Source of the DNA: Flectonema sp. DT1601
Taxonomy: Eukaryota > Euglenozoa > Diplonemea > Diplonemida > Diplonemidae
Assembly: GCA_964019425.1 (NCBI GenBank)
Contig: OZ025831.1
Span: 372,001 to 436,000 of the forward strand
Length of the DNA: 64,000 bases
Reading direction: 5' to 3'
This document shows positions 61,991-64,000 of the stretch, in pieces. The translations under genes and the position numbers were made by a program. Each line of letters starts with the position of its first letter. Position 1 is the first letter of the stretch. The notes under the pieces were generated by a model. It was not told the origin of the DNA and made no database searches. It was given only the letters and a program-made list of their open reading frames with translations.

Positions 61991-64000
61991 ATGACCAACA
62001 TTTCAGTGTTTTGCAACCTTCCAGACAATTCAACCTGCTCAGTTGAAGGAGATTTGCAGGGTACCATCACCGACTTGAAAAACAACATATCAACTGCGTT
62101 AGGACTAGAAGCAGATTACTTTGATGTTGAGTACTTAGGAGAACTGCCTAGCGGTGGACAGATTCTTTGCGAATTGGGATTTTCAGGAGATGACGAAATC
62201 GATTTAAAAATGACTTCGATTGGATTCTTGAAATCTAAAGGAATGGAATACGAATACGCATCAAACAGAGAGTTGTTTTTATTATTTAAAAAACACTCAG
62301 AAGACTCTTATGCAATGTTAATCTTGTTAAGGACATTAAGAGCAGATATTATAGTATCGGTATGAGTATTCTTTTTCTCTCTGACTATATTAATACAGCA
62401 GAATCGTTAAATTAAACTACATTCCTTTTTTCAAGTCAAATTGTTTGACTACTTCAAATCGCCAGGTCTTTCCCTGTTGTTGTATGTCGAGACAACGATC
62501 AGAGTCAGAAAAAAAGCGAGGATTTCTTATTATTATAGTTTTCCATTTTGTTTACCGGGAAAAAAAAAAAAAATTCCAACGTAGCATGCTAGGGCTAAGA
62601 CAAGAGATGCGCCTGACGCGGGTGGAGTAGAGTCTTGTCTTATTTTGGAGCGAAACGTTTTCGGACTACCCACAGAACACCCGGGTTTACAATTTTAAAG
62701 ACCACCAGTTTTCTCAGATAAGAATACTAACAGACAAAGAAAAAGTAAAATAACTATACTAGCTATGTGGTTTCTTCCCGGCATTTAAAAAAAAAAAAAA
62801 AAAAACATAACAACAAACAGATGATAGGGCAAATTACAAATCAAGATGACGTAGTTGAAATTGTTGAACTCATCGCAGAGATAGACATCGCAAAACTGAT
62901 GTCTGTTATTAACGAAGATCACATCGGTTTCATCCGCAATCAACTCACCTTAGAAAGCACTAAAATAGTATGCAATAAAATAAAAAACCACTGCGGTGGA
63001 GTTATTACAAATGACATGAAGTTGTTCTGTCCAGTTGCATTGGATGATTCTAAATTGTTGGTTTGGTTGGACACAATATCATTGGAGGATGTTGAGGATA
63101 GTGTTTGTACCAGCAGTATTTACGTCAGCAGTATCTATAGCAACAGCAACCCTGAAATTGTATTGGCAGTTATTAAAAATATGGAAATAAGATCTCACCA
63201 ACAATTCGATAGATCCTTTCCTCTTTGTCTTAATATAAAAACAGCTCAATTCAAAATTGTAATCAAAACGTTTGATCTCTATATGGAATTCTTTGAGAGA
63301 ACTAAAACACGTTTAGACAGTCGGTCATTATTAAAAGCAATTTTTACGAATCGATTTCCGTCTCTCGCTTGTGAAGAACGTAGATACATGCTTGATCGCA
63401 TTCCTGTTGCTAACACTGATGATCCCGCCAATATATTTCTCCAATTAATGTCAGAAAAAAAGATTAAATATTTAGGAGAAAACGTCGTTCTTTATGTTTT
63501 ATCTTCCAGAAAAGATAATTATTATTGTTCAGAAATTCTCTATCACAGTTCAGATATTTGTCTTGTACCTGTTTTAAAGGTACTTTACAGTGAATTGACA
63601 AGGAGTGATTTCTTAGCTGTGTTGAGGATACCGAAAGGTTCATTGAGAAGGACTTTTTTGTGTCGTTTCGTTGCGTCGACGCAGACTCTCGAGATTCCTT
63701 ATTCGAAAATATCGTTTTTGAATGATTGTTTTGACATTAAGGATTTATCATTCACCGACGAGCGCGGTGAGACTCCCTTAATCATAGCAATCCGATCACA
63801 GAGTATTCAGTCATTTGAGTGTGTGATATTTCTATTGAATCAACTACCACCTGAAGTAAGACTTCGATTGATGAATCGCACTGACCGTTCTCGTTTAACA
63901 TCTATTCATCATGTGTTTCTTACTAATAATGTTCACGCTTTACGTAGACTTGTTTCTTTTGGAGTTCAAATTCCGTCATCTGAATTCGTTTACAATATGT
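61991..64000 (+). CDS. Ubiquitin-like plus ankyrin-type protein (runs off the window)
   Basis: Exon 1 is 61991-62359 (start at ATG 61991; the frame is open upstream but T-run-coded). Exon 2 is 62821 to beyond the end. The intron is about 461 nt (GTATGAG...ACAAACAG), phase 0, so VS joins MIGQITNQ. Exon 1 reads ISVFCNLPDNSTCSVEG with a hydrophobic spacing like a ubiquitin-like beta-grasp domain. Exon 2 is helical, with ankyrin-like units near 63756 (DERGETPLIIAIRSQ) and about 63870 (SIHHVFLTNNVHALRRLVSFG). The domain pairing suggests a protein-interaction scaffold; the function is unknown. The intron is enlarged by a retroelement tail. Confidence 0.6.
62574..62804 (+). mobile_element. 5'-truncated LINE tail inside an intron
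   Basis: It matches 2299-2568 (shared TAGCATGCTAGGGCTAAGAC and GCGCCTGACGCGGGTGGAG), with about 90% identity by eye and internal small deletions. It ends in an A-run (about 62786-62804) and is preceded by an A-run that may be the target duplication. Confidence 0.75.

Overview
The window is nuclear DNA from a unicellular eukaryote (a protist) that uses the standard genetic code. The evidence is long AT-rich spacers full of A/T homopolymers, GT-AG spliceosomal introns of about 60-80 nt that restore reading frames exactly (in a topoisomerase, a STRIP/Far11 homologue, an aspartic protease, a ubiquitin-like/ankyrin gene and a retroelement RT), and eukaryote-only proteins (a U5 snRNP GYF protein, a STRIPAK subunit, a GH20 hexosaminidase with a signal peptide, a leishmanolysin-type ectoprotease). 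I cannot place the lineage more precisely from sequence alone.

Region 1 (1-9304): the 3' part of a LINE-like retroelement with a poly(A) tail. It is followed by about 6 kb of satellite built from small hairpin modules. The satellite lies in two opposed arrays (plus at 2569-4433, minus at 5640-8700) around a 1.2-kb inverted-repeat centre. A degraded tRNA-like sequence sits inside it.

Region 2 (9305-32691): a dense mobile-element block, mostly one unit of about 9 kb present twice in tandem (offset 9,072 bp) and nearly identical. Each unit carries three things: (a) an R2/NeSL-like non-LTR element on the minus strand, split by an A-run frameshift and ending before any endonuclease domain; (b) a Penelope-like reverse transcriptase with an 80-nt spliceosomal intron, fused to an OTU-type cysteine protease and cysteine-rich zinc modules; (c) downstream accessory ORFs, namely a small CxxC peptide, a RING-finger protein and a 303-aa protein of unknown function. 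The RING and 303-aa ORFs share a leader motif at constant distance from the ATG. The right end carries further 2,001-bp tandem copies of the accessory genes, closed by an inverted copy of an internal module.

Region 3 (32692-45821): a graveyard of repeats. It holds a duplicated block (lysine/alanine-rich ORF plus a ~450-bp module) with one filled and one empty insertion site, several truncated copies of a coiled-coil ORF family, a Polinton/Maverick-type DNA polymerase B remnant and a crinkler/RHS-like remnant.

Region 4 (45822-64000): ordinary host genes, all on the plus strand. They are a leishmanolysin-like protease with an IPT domain and TM anchor, CD2BP2/Lin1-like, an isolated LSU rRNA fragment, a small two-DTG aspartic protease, beta-hexosaminidase, an unknown 848-aa protein, STRIP/Far11, a bacterial-type IA topoisomerase, and a ubiquitin-like/ankyrin protein cut by the window edge. 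Two retroelement scars lie among them: a 35-bp-repeat-flanked piece of the Penelope-like 3' region, and an intronic 5'-truncated LINE tail.

The most interesting system is the Region 2 unit. It is a selfish element that combines an intron-bearing reverse transcriptase, a predicted deubiquitinase-like OTU domain and a predicted RING E3, with conserved RNA hairpins in its non-coding parts.
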